Notes under the pieces: generated by a model
The model's database searches: none
The model's input: only the letters and a program-made list of their open reading frames with translations
What the model was told of the DNA's origin: nothing
Origin: Frankia casuarinae
GTDB lineage: Bacteria; Actinomycetota; Actinomycetes; Frankiales; Frankiaceae
DNA length: 64,000 nucleotides
Direction of reading: 5' to 3'
Assembly (NCBI RefSeq): GCF_000013345.1
Contig: NC_007777.1
Coordinates: forward strand, 4,712,001-4,776,000
Position numbers and translations under genes: made by a program
Part shown: positions 34,100 to 42,236 of the stretch, in pieces
Layout: every line of letters starts with the position of its first letter
How positions within the stretch are numbered: the stretch's first letter is position 1

Positions 34100-35260
34100 A
34101 TGACGACACCGTTGACCGTTGCCCTGGTCACCCCGCTGACCGGTCCCGATGCCGCCCAAGGCCTCGCCGGGCTACGAGGGGTCACCCTGTGGGCGCGTGA
34201 CGAACGCCTCCCACTGCCCTGGGACGAGGTGAGTCTCACCGCCTACGACGCGTATCCCGATTCGGCCGCCGCCATGCGCGCCGCGGTGGCCGCGGGGCCG
34301 GACGCCCTGCTCGGACCCTACGGCCACCGGGCGGCACTCGCGGCCTGCGCCTCGACGGACCGGGTGGTCTTCAACACCGGCGCCCCGTCCACGCGCTTCG
34401 TCCGGCAGGCGTTCCCGAACGTCGTGAACATCGCCGCGGCCACCTCGACCTGGCCGCGCGGGGTCCTCGCCGCCGTACGGGCGGCCGATCGACGGGCCCG
34501 CAAGGTCGTCCTGCTCGCCTCCGGGGACACCGCCGTCGAGATCACATCGGTGACGAAGGCCGCCGCGGTGGCGCAGTCGTTCGAGGTGGCCTCGCACGTC
34601 TTCCCCCCGGGCAAGGCCGCCCTCGCCGCGACCCGGCTGCCCCCGGGCGACATCCTCATCGTCCACGCCGGCCCGGACGACGAGCTGGCGGCGGCGAACA
34701 TCCTGCTGCGCCGGCCGTGGCGGGCGGCCGCTTTCTCCACGGCCGTCAGCGCGCAGGCCACCGCGAGCCTGGGCGACCTGCGCGAGCAGCTGCTGGCGCC
34801 GGGCAGCTGGATGCCCGAGAGCACCCAGCCGACCGCGACCGGCCCGACCGCGCGGGAGTTCACCGCCGACTTCACCGCCCTGCACGGCGTCGCGCCGACC
34901 GAAACGGCGGCCTGGGCCTACGTCACCGGGTTGATCCTGGGACGGGCCATTCGCTACTGCGGAGGCGTGCAGGATGCCTCCGTGCTCGCCGCCGCCCGGG
35001 GCATCGACACGACCACGTTGCTCGGTCGCTTCCGGCTGGACGAGGCGACGGGGCTCCAGGTCGGCCACCAGATCCCGATCGTGCAGTGGCAGGCCGGTGC
35101 CTCCCGGACGGTCTGGCCCCGTGAGTCGGCGCGGGCACCGTTCGCCCATCCCCGGCTGTTCACCAGCCGACCGGGGATGGCGTCTCGGACTTCGCCGGGG
35201 ACGCCCACGCCCACGCAGCCTCGGACGCCTCCGGCCTCACGCACACTCCCCACCACGTGA
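34100..35260 (+). CDS. LivJ-like periplasmic-binding fold protein without signal peptide
   Basis: The 386-residue protein has the type-1 periplasmic binding fold of branched-chain amino acid/amide binding proteins (VALVTPLTGPDAAQGLAGLRGV at the start, LLGPYGHRAALAACA, then ARKVVLLASGDTAVEI, and a late TETAAWAYVTGLILGRAIRYCGGVQD block). There is no signal peptide, lipobox or membrane helix, so it should be cytoplasmic, and no transport genes adjoin it. AAGGA lies nine bases upstream of the ATG at 34100. It might act as a ligand sensor; that is inference. Pro/Thr-rich C-terminal tail. Confidence 0.7.
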   Translation: MTTPLTVALVTPLTGPDAAQGLAGLRGVTLWARDERLPLPWDEVSLTAYDAYPDSAAAMRAAVAAGPDALLGPYGHRAALAACASTDRVVFNTGAPSTRFVRQAFPNVVNIAAATSTWPRGVLAAVRAADRRARKVVLLASGDTAVEITSVTKAAAVAQSFEVASHVFPPGKAALAATRLPPGDILIVHAGPDDELAAANILLRRPWRAAAFSTAVSAQATASLGDLREQLLAPGSWMPESTQPTATGPTAREFTADFTALHGVAPTETAAWAYVTGLILGRAIRYCGGVQDASVLAAARGIDTTTLLGRFRLDEATGLQVGHQIPIVQWQAGASRTVWPRESARAPFAHPRLFTSRPGMASRTSPGTPTPTQPRTPPASRTLPTT

Positions 35261-35281
35261 GTGGCTCTCCGCCGCCAGCGG

Positions 35282-35353
35282 ACCGTCCGGGGCGGGTGAA
35301 CCGTCCGGAGCGGGTGAACCGTCCGGAGCGGTGGACCACCCGGAGCGGGTGAA
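35282..35353. repeat. 18-bp imperfect tandem repeat, about 4 copies
   Basis: Units of the form ACCGTCCGGRGCGGGTGA, two nearly identical followed by two degenerate, start 22 bases after the stop of the LivJ-like gene and end about 75 bases before the YdcF-like start. Confidence 0.85.
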
Positions 35354-35429
35354 CGGTGGTTGGTTCGGGTGCCGCCGTGGTACTGAGAAGCTCTACGGCG
35401 GCACCTGCGCGGGCCGCGGAGGGGGAAAC

Positions 35430-35981
35430 ATGACGGCGGGTCCACTCGGTCGTGTTCCCACGAGGCCGTGGCGCCGCCGGGCCGCGGTGGGCATCCTCGG
35501 CGGCCTGACGGTGGCCTTCGCGGTGGCGACGGCCCGGCTGTTCGTCTTTCCGCACCAGGATGCTCCCGCCCCGGTGGACGCGATCGTCATGTTCGCCGGG
35601 AGCCCGGGACGGCTCGAACGCGCCGTCGCACTCGCGCGGGCCGGCTACGCACCCGTGCTCGCGGTCTCGGCGCCGACGGAGAAGGACCCGTGCCCCGGGC
35701 CCATTCCCGGGGTGGAGGTGATCTGTTTCTCGCCCGATCCGCGGACGACCCAGGGCGAGTCGCGGTGGACCTCCGCGGCGGCGGCACGCCGCGGGTGGCA
35801 TTCACTCATAGTCGTCGCCTCGACCTCGCAGAGCACGCGCGCCCGGCTGCGCCTCGCCCGTTGCTATGACGGCGAGACGCGGATGCAGGGGGTCCCGCCC
35901 CCCCGCCGGGCCTGGCCGTACGTGATCGCCTACGAGTGGGCGGCGCTGGGCAAGGCCCTCGTTCTCCAACGCCACTGCTGA
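35430..35981 (+). CDS. YdcF/DUF218-like membrane-anchored protein
   Basis: The 183-residue protein begins with a basic stretch and a membrane helix (RAAVGILGGLTVAFAVATARLFVF), then a DUF218-like domain: VDAIVMFAGSPGRLERAVALARAGYAPVLAVS matches the family's GGGxxxRxxxAxxL strand-loop-helix. Family function is unknown but linked to envelope sugar metabolism in several bacteria. GGAGG lies seven to eight bases before the ATG at 35430. It converges with rsmI, 13 bases away. Confidence 0.75.
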   Translation: MTAGPLGRVPTRPWRRRAAVGILGGLTVAFAVATARLFVFPHQDAPAPVDAIVMFAGSPGRLERAVALARAGYAPVLAVSAPTEKDPCPGPIPGVEVICFSPDPRTTQGESRWTSAAAARRGWHSLIVVASTSQSTRARLRLARCYDGETRMQGVPPPRRAWPYVIAYEWAALGKALVLQRHC

Positions 35982-35994
35982 CCGCCGACCGTGC

Positions 35995-36909
35995 TCAGCG
36001 CCCGCCAGCCCGGTCCCCGGCCCGGACGGCGAGCTCCGCGGCATAGACCTCGTTGCGGGAGACGCCGTACTCGGCGGCCACGGCCTTGCGCGCGTCCTTC
36101 GGGGACATCCCCACCGAGGTTCGTCGGGCTACCTCGGCGACGAGGATCCTGCCGTCGATGATCGGTTCGGCCCCGCTCAGCCCGGCCCCGCCTGGTTCGG
36201 CCCCGCTCGGCTCGGCCCGGCCCCGGGCACCGCCGGCGACCACCAGCGTGAACTCCCCCCGGATGACCCGGCCGTCGGTGGCCCAGCCGAGCAGATCGGC
36301 GAGGTCGCCGCGGACGATCTCCTCGAAGGTCTTCGTCAGCTCGCGGCAGAGCACCGCCGGCCGGTCGGCGCCGAAGGCCGCGACGAGGTCGCGCAGGCCG
36401 GCCACGAGCCGGTGCGGGGACTCCAGGAACACCATCGTCCGCGGCTCGCCGGCCAGGTCGCGAAGGCGTCCACGCCGATCGCCGCCCTTGCGCGGCAGGA
36501 AGCCCTCGAAGGTCCAGCGGTCCGTCGGCAGCCCGCTGACGGCCAGGGCCGCGGTGACGGCGGACGGACCGGGAACGACGGTCACGGCCATCCCCGCGGC
36601 GGCGGCCGCGGCCACGACCCGGAACCCGGGGTCGGAGACGGCGGGCATCCCGGCGTCGGTGACGAGCGCGACGGTGGCGCCCTGGCGCAGGTAGTCGGTG
36701 AGCTGGGCGGCCCGGGCGCCTTCCACCGCGTCGTAGCACGACACGATCCGCCCGGACACCGTCACGCCGAGCGCGTGCGCCAGCCGTAGGACCCGGCGGG
36801 TGTCCTCGGCGGCGATCACATCCGCGGTGGCGAGGATCTCGCCGAGCCGAGGGCTGGCGTCCCGGACGTCGCCGATGGGGGCACCGCACAGCACCAGGGT
36901 CCCGGACAC
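35995..36909 (-). CDS. rsmI: 16S rRNA (cytidine1402-2'-O)-methyltransferase
   Basis: The 304-residue tetrapyrrole-methylase-fold enzyme shows GAPIGDVRDASPR at the N-terminus, AEDTRRVLRL, TDAGMPAVSDPGFRVV, VPGPSAVTAAL and SPHRL, the RsmI set. A Gly/Ala/Pro/Glu-repeat insertion lies near residues 230-250. The GTG at 36909 is used. It is divergent from pmt, a pairing conserved in actinobacteria. Confidence 0.95.
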   Translation of the reverse strand: MSGTLVLCGAPIGDVRDASPRLGEILATADVIAAEDTRRVLRLAHALGVTVSGRIVSCYDAVEGARAAQLTDYLRQGATVALVTDAGMPAVSDPGFRVVAAAAAAGMAVTVVPGPSAVTAALAVSGLPTDRWTFEGFLPRKGGDRRGRLRDLAGEPRTMVFLESPHRLVAGLRDLVAAFGADRPAVLCRELTKTFEEIVRGDLADLLGWATDGRVIRGEFTLVVAGGARGRAEPSGAEPGGAGLSGAEPIIDGRILVAEVARRTSVGMSPKDARKAVAAEYGVSRNEVYAAELAVRAGDRAGGR

Positions 36910-36936
36910 CCGACCAGTCTGTCAGGAGCCAGGACC

Positions 36937-36942
36937 TACCCT
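36937..36942 (+). promoter_or_regulatory. -10 box of a leaderless pmt promoter
   Basis: TACCCT fits TANNNT and ends seven bases before the GTG at 36950, with no ribosome site. The gene start at GTG 36950 is thereby supported. Confidence 0.45.
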
Positions 36943-36949
36943 GATCGGT

Positions 36950-38659
36950 GTGACGGCGACGACGGCTCACCTGCCCTGGACGGCGACCGGTCGCGGGGAC
37001 GCGGCGCGGGTGACCGGCCCGGGTTCCGCCGGCCCGGCCGGCGGTCGGGCGCTCTCGGTGCGTGAGCGGCTGTGTCCACCGATGCCGCGGTCGCCGCTCA
37101 TGGGGTGGCTGGCGACCCTGTCCGTCGCGATCGTCGCCGGGCTGCTGCGTTTTTGGCACCTCACGGAGCCCCGCGGGATCTACTTCGACGAGGTCTACTA
37201 CACCAAGGACGCCTGGGGCCTGCTGACGGCCGGGTATGAGATCAACTCGACGACCTGTTCCGGTCCGGCCTACGTCGTCCATCCGCCGTTCGGCAAATGG
37301 CTGATGGCCGCCTCCGAGGGCCTGTTCGGCTATACCGACTGTGCCGGGGTCCCGCACGGCAGTCCGGAGCTCGGCTGGCGGTTCTCGTCCGCGCTGTTCG
37401 GGACGCTCGCCGTCCTGGTCCTCGCCCGCGCCGCCCGACGGATGTTCCGCTCCACGCTCCTGGGCTGCTTCGCCGGTCTGCTCCTCGCCCTCGACGGGCT
37501 GGAGTTCGTGCAGAGCCGCATCGGGATCCTCGACATCTTCCTGATGACCGGCGTCGTCGTAGCGCTGGCCTGTCTGCTGCTCGACCGGGACGACGGCCGC
37601 CGCCGGCTCGCCGACCGGCTGGAACCGGTTGGTTCCAGCCCCGGCTCAGCACCCCTGGGGGACGAGGCCGCCGGCCCGGACGGCGGTACGGACGCCGGCC
37701 CGGACGGCGGCCCGACCACGACGGCTCCGCCCACCCGGGCCGACCGCCTCCTCGACATGTACGGGCCGCGGCTGGGGTTCCGCCCCTGGCGGCTGGCCTG
37801 CGGAGCGGCCCTGGGACTGTCCATGGGGGTGAAGTGGAGCGCCCTCTACACGATCATCGGCTTCGCGGCGCTCGCCCTCGCGTGGGACATCGGAGCACGG
37901 CGCACCGGCGGAGCCCGCCGACCCGTGCTGGGAGCACTGCGCCGGGACAGCCCGGCCTGGTTCGCCGCGTTCGTACTCGTCCCCATCGTGACCTTCCTCG
38001 CCACCTGGACCGGCTGGTTCGTCACCGACGGCGGCTACTACCGCCACTACTACGGCAACGGTTTCGGCGCCGCGTGGCACGGCTGGTGGAAGTACCAGAT
38101 GGCGGTGCTGAAGTTCCACGAGGGACTCCACGAGGGGCACGCCTTCGCGTCGCATCCGATGAGCTGGCTGGTGATGGCGCGGCCGGTCGCGTACTACTAC
38201 TCCTCGCCGGCGTACGGGACCTCGGGCTGCCACGATCCGGCCGGCTGCTCCCGGGAGGTCATCGCCCTGGGCAACCCGGCGATCTGGTGGGTCGGCACGG
38301 CGGCACTGGTCGCGATGCTCGCCTGGTGGGTCTCCCGGCGGGACTGGCGGGCGGCCCTGGTGCTGGTCGGGTTCGGCTCGGCCTTCGTGCCGTGGCTGCT
38401 GTTCCCGAACCGCACGATGTTCTTCTTCTACGCGCTGCCGTCGCTGCCGTTCCTGGTCCTCGCCATCACGGCGCTGGCCGGGCTCGTCCTCGGCCCGCGC
38501 GAGGCGTCGGAGACCCGCCGCCTGGTCGGGGCGCTGTCGGTCGGGGTCTACACGATCATCGTCGTGCTGCTCTTCGCGTACTTCTACCCGATCCTGGCCG
38601 CCGAGGTGATCCCCTACTCCTCGTGGCGCGCCCGGATGTGGTTCCCGGGCTGGATCTGA
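36950..38659 (+). CDS. pmt: Dolichyl-phosphate-mannose-type protein mannosyltransferase
   Basis: The 569-residue GT39 membrane enzyme transfers mannose from polyprenyl phosphate to exported proteins, coupled to Sec. It begins with a short cytoplasmic piece and helix (MGWLATLSVAIVAGLLRFW), followed by the catalytic first loop (PRGIYFDEVYYTKDAW, with the Asp-Glu pair) and about ten more helices. A Gly/Pro/Asp-rich insertion near residues 225-255 is accessory. The start is GTG 36950 on promoter grounds; the frame is open further upstream. Pmt-RsmI divergence is as in mycobacteria. Confidence 0.95.
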   Translation: MTATTAHLPWTATGRGDAARVTGPGSAGPAGGRALSVRERLCPPMPRSPLMGWLATLSVAIVAGLLRFWHLTEPRGIYFDEVYYTKDAWGLLTAGYEINSTTCSGPAYVVHPPFGKWLMAASEGLFGYTDCAGVPHGSPELGWRFSSALFGTLAVLVLARAARRMFRSTLLGCFAGLLLALDGLEFVQSRIGILDIFLMTGVVVALACLLLDRDDGRRRLADRLEPVGSSPGSAPLGDEAAGPDGGTDAGPDGGPTTTAPPTRADRLLDMYGPRLGFRPWRLACGAALGLSMGVKWSALYTIIGFAALALAWDIGARRTGGARRPVLGALRRDSPAWFAAFVLVPIVTFLATWTGWFVTDGGYYRHYYGNGFGAAWHGWWKYQMAVLKFHEGLHEGHAFASHPMSWLVMARPVAYYYSSPAYGTSGCHDPAGCSREVIALGNPAIWWVGTAALVAMLAWWVSRRDWRAALVLVGFGSAFVPWLLFPNRTMFFFYALPSLPFLVLAITALAGLVLGPREASETRRLVGALSVGVYTIIVVLLFAYFYPILAAEVIPYSSWRARMWFPGWI

Positions 38660-39060
38660 CAGGACACCACACCAGGCCCACAGCGCCGACCCGTGGACCC
38701 CCGACGAGGCCCCACGGCGTCGCCTCAACGTGATCCGACTCACGGCTCCGCACCCCATTCGTGGCATCACCACCGTAGGCGATGCAACCATTACGAATCG
38801 GCAAGCTGGAACGGCGACAGCCGCGGCGACAGGGGTTATCGAAGTTGGACGGTCACGAAGAGTCGGACCAGGATGCCACTAGCAGCACCGCCCTGGCCCT
38901 TGAACGGGGGGGTCGCGTACAGCTCGAGAAGTCGATCCGAGAGGGTGGGGTGGTCACCATGCCCCGAGGCCGTGCGGCAGTGAGCGCCCAAACGGGCCTC
39001 CCTCCGACCTCCAACCACCGGAGACGGGTGTCGGGCGGGCCGAGACTGGGAGGAACCACC
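38660..39060. other. 401-bp intergenic stretch
   Basis: No gene with coding signature is seen here; a frame open from 38782 joins the small gene downstream but has no ribosome site and poor codon character. It likely holds the promoter of that gene. No repeats or hairpins stand out. Confidence 0.5.
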
Positions 39061-39258
39061 ATGGCGGATGTGTCGGTACGCTTCGCGATGACCGATGACA
39101 GCGAGATCGTGCTGAACCTGTCGCTGACCCAGGCGATCCGGCTCACGGAGGCGATCGCGTCGAAGGTCAGCCAGGCGATGACCGAGCAGCCGCGAGCCGG
39201 CATGAACGGCAACGCCTACGGCCCCGGGGTGCGCCCCGGTCCCTACTCGACGTCCTGA
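39061..39258 (+). CDS. Small conserved-looking hypothetical protein (65 residues)
   Basis: The sequence starts MADVSVRFAMTDDSEIVLNL and continues with a helix (LTQAIRLTEAIASKVSQAM) and a disordered tail ending GPYSTS. GGGAGGAAC lies seven bases before the ATG at 39061, which supports this start over the longer open frame. I do not recognise it. It is convergent with the gene at 39300. Confidence 0.6.
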   Translation: MADVSVRFAMTDDSEIVLNLSLTQAIRLTEAIASKVSQAMTEQPRAGMNGNAYGPGVRPGPYSTS

Positions 39259-39299
39259 GCCATCCGGCACCGAGCCGGGCTTGTCCCCCCGGTGTCGGG

Positions 39300-39848
39300 C
39301 TATCCCCCGGTCAGCTGGGCGATCAGAGCCCGCAGCAGGTCGAGATCCCGGCGGCGCAGCTCGGCGACGGACGACGGATCCGGCCGCGTGGAGGCCAGCG
39401 CCGCACGCACCGAGCGCAGCTTGCCGCGCAGGATCTCCACGTCGGCGGGTGTCAGTAGACCGTCGCGCAGGACCAGCACGACGTGGCCACCGTGCTGCAC
39501 CACGTCCACCGGCTCGACCATCGGCAGCGTGACGACCCGGATACCGACGGGTGCCTCCTGGTCGTAGACGAGGCACAGCTGGTCCTCCGCCATCACCTCC
39601 GCGGTGCCGTCGTCCCACAGCACAGTCGCTCGGGCCGTGACGGGGGTCACGCCGCGGGCCGACTCGACCCGCACGGGGTCGGCGTTCCCGGCCGGTTCGC
39701 GACGGCCGGCCGGGTGGACGGCGAGTACCGTGCCGCGCCGCGACCAGACCCCGCCACCGAGGTCGTCAACGGGGAAGACCCGGTCACCCCGGGCGAACAT
39801 CACCAACGCGGCACGACCGTCCTCGGCGATCGGCGGGTGGGCGGCCAT
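39300..39848 (-). CDS. Hypothetical protein, 182 residues
   Basis: It begins MAAHPPIAEDGRAALVMF, has a beta-rich N-terminal half (GRAALVMFARGDRVFPVDDL; GTVLAVHP) that may be an SH3-like barrel, and a C-terminal helix-rich half (LRGKLRSVRAALAS; DLDLLRALIAQL). No domain is recognised. The ATG at 39848 is supported by a TACGAT -10 box ending six bases upstream. The frame is open 77 codons further, but the extra residues are not protein-like. Confidence 0.6.
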   Translation of the reverse strand: MAAHPPIAEDGRAALVMFARGDRVFPVDDLGGGVWSRRGTVLAVHPAGRREPAGNADPVRVESARGVTPVTARATVLWDDGTAEVMAEDQLCLVYDQEAPVGIRVVTLPMVEPVDVVQHGGHVVLVLRDGLLTPADVEILRGKLRSVRAALASTRPDPSSVAELRRRDLDLLRALIAQLTGG

Positions 39849-40238
39849 GGCGTGATCGTAGGTGGCCACTGTGAGGGCCCGAGCGCCGAGACCCCACCAG
39901 GGCGCATCCGCAACACCCGCACACCCGCGCCGGGAACCACCGTTTCGCACCGGTGAACCGGTGCCAACGATCCTGGTAGCCACCGATGTGGCCGCGAACC
40001 ACCGCCGGCATCGCACGTTCACCGGCTCGCCGCGGCCACTGTGGCTTATGCCCGGTGATGGTCCCGTGGACTCCGCCACGGGTTACCTTCGCCTGGTTGC
40101 CACCGAATCGCGTGGCGACCGGCGGCGGTCGGAGGACGCGGGCGGCTCCTAGCGGGCCGCGGCGACACGGTCCATCCTCCCCCCTGTCCGCAACCCCCAC
40201 GGCCGACCTCGGCCGGTCACGCTTCGCGGAGCCCACGA
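39849..40238. other. 390-bp divergent intergenic region
   Basis: It lies between the hypothetical gene (minus) and the GH15 gene (plus) and should contain both promoters. Apart from the TACGAT box at 39855-39860 nothing structured or gene-like was seen. Confidence 0.4.
39855..39860 (-). promoter_or_regulatory. -10 box of a leaderless promoter (gene ending 39300)
   Basis: On the minus strand TACGAT is followed by six bases and the ATG at 39848, without a ribosome site. The same hexamer with the same spacing lies before the gene at 55649. Confidence 0.45.
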
Positions 40239-42023
40239 ATGCCCGACACCGACTATCCGCCCATCGAAGAGCACGCGGTCATCGGCGACCTGCGTACCGT
40301 GGCCCTGGTCGCCACGGACGGCACGATCGACTGGTACTGCCCGCAGCGCTTCGACGCGCCGTCGGTTTTCGCGAGTCTGCTGGACGCCGACCGTGGCGGA
40401 TCGTTCCGTATCCACTGTCCGGACTCCCGGGCCAGGCAGCTCTACCTCCCCGACTCGAACATCCTGATGACCCGTTTCCTCGCCCCCCGCGCGGTCGGTG
40501 AGGTCATCGACTTCATGGTCCCGGTGGACAGCGACGTCACCGAGACACCGCACGTCGTGGTCCGCCAGGCCCGAGCGGTGCGTGGAACCGCCACGTTCCG
40601 GCTGCGCTGCGACCCCCGGTTCGACTACGGCCGGGCCCCGCACACCGTCACCCTGGTGCCTGGTTCGGGCGCGGTGTTCGAGTCGACCGCCGGCACCCTT
40701 GTGCTGCGCACGGCCCTGCCGCTGCGCGTCGAGGCCACGGCCGTGGTCGCCGAGTTCGAGCTGGCGATGGGCGAGTGTGCCGACATCGTGCTCGAATGGA
40801 ACTCGACCATCCGCCCATTGATCATCGGCGAGGCGGAGACGTTGTTCACCCGGACGCTGAACTACTGGCAGGCCTGGATCCGGCGCGGGCGCTATCACGG
40901 CCGGTGGCGGGAGATGGTGCTACGCAGCGCTCTCGTCCTCAAACTGCTCGTCTACCGGCCCACCGGGGCGCTGGTGGCCGCGCCGACCACCTCGCTACCC
41001 GAGGAGCTCGGCGGCGTGCGCAACTGGGACTACCGCTACACCTGGATCCGCGACGCGGCCTTCACGGTGTACGCGCTGATGGCGCTCGGATTCACCGACG
41101 AGACCGCGGCGTTCATGGACTGGCTCGAACAGCGATGTCACGAGGCACCCAAGCACTGCGGGCTCTACGTGCTCTACAGCGTGGACGGCAACGCCGACCT
41201 GGACGAGCTGGTCCTCGACCAGCTGTCCGGCTATCGCGGCTCGAAGCCGGTGCGCATCGGCAACGCCGCCGCCACGCAGCTCCAGCTCGACATCTACGGC
41301 GAGCTGATGGACTCGGTGTACCTGTACAACAAGCAGGTCCCGATCTCCTTCCAGCTCTGGGAGGCGCTGGGCCGCCAGCTCGACTGGCTGGCCAGGCACT
41401 GGGACGAACCGGACGAGGGCATCTGGGAGACCCGGGGTGGGCGCCAGCGCTTCACCTACTCGGCCGTGATGACCTGGGTCGCCTTCGAACGGGCCTGCCG
41501 GATCTCGCGCCAGCGCGGCCTGCCCGGGCCGACGAACGAATGGAAGGACTACGCCGGGCGGGCCTACCGGTTCGTCCAGAACGAGGCGTGGAACCCCGCC
41601 CGCGGCGCCTACATGGAGTTCCCCGGCTCACCACGGATGGACGCATCCCTGCTGTGCATGCCGCTGGTGAAGTTCTCCGGCCCCACCGACCCCCGGTTCC
41701 TGTCGACCCTGGAACGGTTCAGCGGGGACCTGGTCAGCGACAGTCTGGTGCGCCGGTACGCCGCGGACGGCAGCGACGGCCTCACGGGTGACGAGGGCAC
41801 CTTCAACCTGTGCTCGTTCTGGTACGTGGAGGCACTGACCCGGGCCGGTCGGGTCGCCGAGGCCCGGATGGTCTTCGAGAAGATGCTCACCTACGCCAAC
41901 CATGTGGGGCTCTACGCCGAGGAGATCGGTTCCTCCGGGGAAGCGCTCGGCAACTTCCCGCAGGCGTTCACCCACCTCGCCCTGATCAGTGCCGCGATCC
42001 ATCTCGACCGCGCGCTGGGGTGA
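40239..42023 (+). CDS. GH15-family glucoamylase/trehalase-like enzyme
   Basis: The 594-residue protein has the N-terminal beta-sandwich (IGDLRTVALVATDGTIDWYCPQRFDAPSVFASLLD) and (alpha/alpha)6 catalytic domain of GH15: GGVRNWDYRYTWIRDAAF is the signature, and GLYAEEIGSSGEALGNFPQAFTH carries the second catalytic glutamate. Family members hydrolyse alpha-glucosides; actinobacterial ones of this type are often trehalases, so trehalase is a good possibility. No signal peptide, so it is cytoplasmic. GGAG lies about eight bases before the ATG at 40239. Confidence 0.9.
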   Translation: MPDTDYPPIEEHAVIGDLRTVALVATDGTIDWYCPQRFDAPSVFASLLDADRGGSFRIHCPDSRARQLYLPDSNILMTRFLAPRAVGEVIDFMVPVDSDVTETPHVVVRQARAVRGTATFRLRCDPRFDYGRAPHTVTLVPGSGAVFESTAGTLVLRTALPLRVEATAVVAEFELAMGECADIVLEWNSTIRPLIIGEAETLFTRTLNYWQAWIRRGRYHGRWREMVLRSALVLKLLVYRPTGALVAAPTTSLPEELGGVRNWDYRYTWIRDAAFTVYALMALGFTDETAAFMDWLEQRCHEAPKHCGLYVLYSVDGNADLDELVLDQLSGYRGSKPVRIGNAAATQLQLDIYGELMDSVYLYNKQVPISFQLWEALGRQLDWLARHWDEPDEGIWETRGGRQRFTYSAVMTWVAFERACRISRQRGLPGPTNEWKDYAGRAYRFVQNEAWNPARGAYMEFPGSPRMDASLLCMPLVKFSGPTDPRFLSTLERFSGDLVSDSLVRRYAADGSDGLTGDEGTFNLCSFWYVEALTRAGRVAEARMVFEKMLTYANHVGLYAEEIGSSGEALGNFPQAFTHLALISAAIHLDRALG

Positions 42024-42034
42024 CCGACCCGAGG

Positions 42035-42085
42035 ACAGGTGCGCGGTGACCACAGGTACGCGGTGACCACAGGTGCGCGGTGACC
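42035..42085. repeat. 17-bp tandem repeat, 3 copies
   Basis: ACAGGTGCGCGGTGACC occurs three times (one base changed in the middle copy), starting 11 bases after the GH15 stop. Confidence 0.92.
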
Positions 42086-42236
42086 ACAGGCGGTTTCCGG
42101 TGCCGGCGCGGCACGGCAGGATAGGCGGCGAGGACACGCACCGGAGCCGATAGCCTGAAGATCGGCACCGATGTTCGGAATGCGGGATCCTTCAAGGTCG
42201 GGATCCTCCGGGGTGCGGGATACGAGGGGCGAGGTC

